Program-made: the position numbers and the translations under genes
Assembly: GCF_009828855.1 (NCBI RefSeq)
Contig: NZ_WUAG01000002.1
Coordinates: 1,674,001 to 1,738,000 of the forward strand
Length of the DNA: 64,000 nucleotides
Reading direction: 5' to 3'
Origin: Psychromonas sp. L1A2
GTDB lineage: Bacteria > Pseudomonadota > Gammaproteobacteria > Enterobacterales > Psychromonadaceae
Shown: positions 62,835 to 64,000 of the stretch, one piece after another
Layout of the letters: the number at the start of each line of letters is the position of its first letter
How positions within the stretch are numbered: position 1 is the first letter of the stretch
Notes under the pieces: generated by a model
What the model was told of the DNA's origin: nothing
Databases searched by the model: none
What the model saw: the letters and a program-made list of their open reading frames with translations, nothing else

Positions 62835-63704
62835 TTAAATTTTCTTAAGTTTTCTAACATTAACAAAGCCAATTAAAATGCCACTGATCACACACAAACT
62901 TGCAACTAACTTAATCATTCCAACTTCTTCTTGATAAAACAAAACACCTCCTAATAAACCAAAAATAGGAACGAGTAAGGTAAGTGGGGCCACAGTAGTT
63001 AGTGGATAGGTAACTAGTAGTCGGTTCCAAATCCAATAGCCCAATAAAGTTACCGGATAAGCTTGAAATAATACCGAGAAAATAACACGATCATTAAACT
63101 GTGTTGATAATTGTACGAAAGCATCACTACCTGATTGAAAGTAGACGATTAAGAATAGAGGAATAGGCGCAAAAGCCATTGCCCATAAACTAAATGCAAA
63201 TACCTGTTTTGTGCCTGCTTTTTTGACTGTAATACTCGCTAAACTCCACGATATAGCAGCGAATAAAATTAGCATGAGTCCTAATTGTGTTACTGAACCA
63301 TCTGTTACGGTTAAACTTAATAATAAACCTCCTAAAGCAAGGCCACTGCCAATGATTTTATTTATAGGAAGAGATTCTTTTAATAAAAAATAACCTAAGA
63401 ACAAACCAAATACTACATTCATTTGTAATAAGACTGAGGCCATGCCTGCGCTTAACCCTGCTTGGATAGACCATGTAGCCATTCCCCAAATACCAATCGC
63501 GAATAACCAGCCATAGACGATTAGGTAATACCATGACACATCTGGTTTTTTGACAAAAAATATAGCGGGTAATGTTGCTAAAGTGAACCTTAATGCCGTT
63601 AATAACAAAGGATCAATTTCGTTTACGCCTAACTTGATCACTGAGAAATTTAACCCCCAGACAACCATGATTAAAATACCTAGTATCAAATCGTTCTTTT
63701 TCAT
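62835..63704 (-). CDS. eamA: DMT-superfamily exporter, EamA-like
   Basis: The 289-residue protein has ten membrane helices in two EamA repeats. The start GILIMVVWGLNFSVIKLG and the blocks LRFTLATLPAIFFVKKP and VAPLTLLVPIFGLLGGVLF closely resemble E. coli EamA (YdeD), an exporter of O-acetylserine and cysteine. Substrate specificity in this family shifts easily, so the cysteine link is tentative. It is divergent from a GntR/MocR-type regulator, a frequent pairing for DMT exporters. Confidence 0.8.
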   Translation of the reverse strand: MKKNDLILGILIMVVWGLNFSVIKLGVNEIDPLLLTALRFTLATLPAIFFVKKPDVSWYYLIVYGWLFAIGIWGMATWSIQAGLSAGMASVLLQMNVVFGLFLGYFLLKESLPINKIIGSGLALGGLLLSLTVTDGSVTQLGLMLILFAAISWSLASITVKKAGTKQVFAFSLWAMAFAPIPLFLIVYFQSGSDAFVQLSTQFNDRVIFSVLFQAYPVTLLGYWIWNRLLVTYPLTTVAPLTLLVPIFGLLGGVLFYQEEVGMIKLVASLCVISGILIGFVNVRKLKKI

Positions 63705-63810
63705 GCCAGATCCTTTCTTTTGAATAATGCGTTCTTGCGCTTATGTGTATTATCAAACAAACTAAAAAAGATAACAGATACAAAAATTATAAATTAAAGC
63801 GGTACAATTT

Positions 63811-64000
63811 ATGCGTTATAAACAATTAGCTAAACAGTGCGTACAGCAGATTGAATCTGGGCAACTCCTTGTAAACAGCAAAATGCCTTCTTTACGTAAT
63901 TTTAAACAGTTGCATAATGTCAGTATGACGACGGCGTTAAATTGCTATCAGCATTTGGAATCACTGGGGTGGTTAATAGCAAAACCACAGTCAGGATACT
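63811..64000 (+). CDS. GntR/MocR-type regulator, N-terminal fragment
   Basis: The gene runs off the right edge; 63 codons are visible. They read RYKQLAKQCVQQIESGQLL, then KMPSLRNFKQLHNVSMTTAL and YQHLESLGWLIAKPQSGY, a GntR winged helix-turn-helix. The KMPSLR wording is typical of MocR proteins, which carry an aminotransferase-like domain afterwards, but that part is outside the window. It probably regulates the divergent exporter. Confidence 0.8.
   Translation, partial: MRYKQLAKQCVQQIESGQLLVNSKMPSLRNFKQLHNVSMTTALNCYQHLESLGWLIAKPQSGY

Overview
The window looks like AT-rich chromosomal DNA from a marine gammaproteobacterium. SlmA, MetJ, class I CyaA, RpoE-RseABC, SdhE/YgfX, HemCDXY and the coaBC-radC-rpmB-rpmG-mutM order all place it in the Vibrionales/Alteromonadales/Psychromonadaceae part of the class. 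A Psychromonas-like genus is my best guess from the 16S text and gene content. No database search was run.

Layout. 1-5.1 kb holds housekeeping genes: mutM (partial), an unknown membrane-anchored protein, rpmG, rpmB and radC on the minus strand, then coaBC, slmA and an MscS-type channel on the plus strand. 5.3-12.9 kb is an alginate/uronate catabolic island. It has an FCD-type GntR regulator, two tandem cytoplasmic PL17-like oligoalginate lyases and the divergent kdgK-eda pair, with a 0.74 kb control region between the two transcription units. 12.9-18.5 kb carries a MITE-like repeat, metJ, cyaA, ygfZ and sdhE-ygfX. 18.5-22.9 kb holds nadB and the divergent rpoE-rseA-rseB-rseC envelope-stress operon.

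22.9-38.6 kb contains two nearly identical rRNA operons (16S, tRNA-Glu, 23S, 5S) in the same orientation. Between them is about 3.9 kb of decaying DNA: nested IS630-family elements, a truncated IS256-family relic, and the remains of a 5-oxoprolinase operon in the order pxpA-pxpB-pxpC, full of stops and frameshifts. A vestigial rrn tail with a second copy of the terminator and another MITE-like repeat follows the second operon.

39.1-43.2 kb is hemC-hemD-hemX-hemY. 43.4-47.0 kb has a fused ZIP-like/permease metal transporter with a histidine-rich linker and tail, a membrane-anchored glutaredoxin, a DUF1289 protein and a YeeZ-type reductase. 47.2-51.1 kb is nirB-nirD-nirC, preceded by a perfect FNR box. 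51.4-53.5 kb holds a Ca2+/Na+ antiporter, rpoZ and gmk. 53.7-58.0 kb is an HD-GYP response regulator with an MHYT hybrid sensor kinase. 58.5-64 kb has trhO, an AraC-type regulator, lipocalin blc, a HAD phosphatase, an EamA exporter and the start of a divergent GntR/MocR-type regulator.

How parts work together. The two lyases would cut imported oligoalginate to monomers in the cytoplasm. After reduction by an enzyme not in this window, KdgK and Eda would feed KDG to pyruvate and glyceraldehyde-3-phosphate, probably under the adjacent GntR protein and CRP-cAMP. nirBDC is an anaerobic nitrite uptake and ammonification module. The HD-GYP/MHYT pair looks like a self-contained phosphorelay that lowers cyclic-di-GMP. 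The most unusual items are the decayed pxpABC operon between the rRNA operons, the ZIP-His-permease fusion, the MITE family, and three single-base indels at conserved 23S positions that look like sequence errors.
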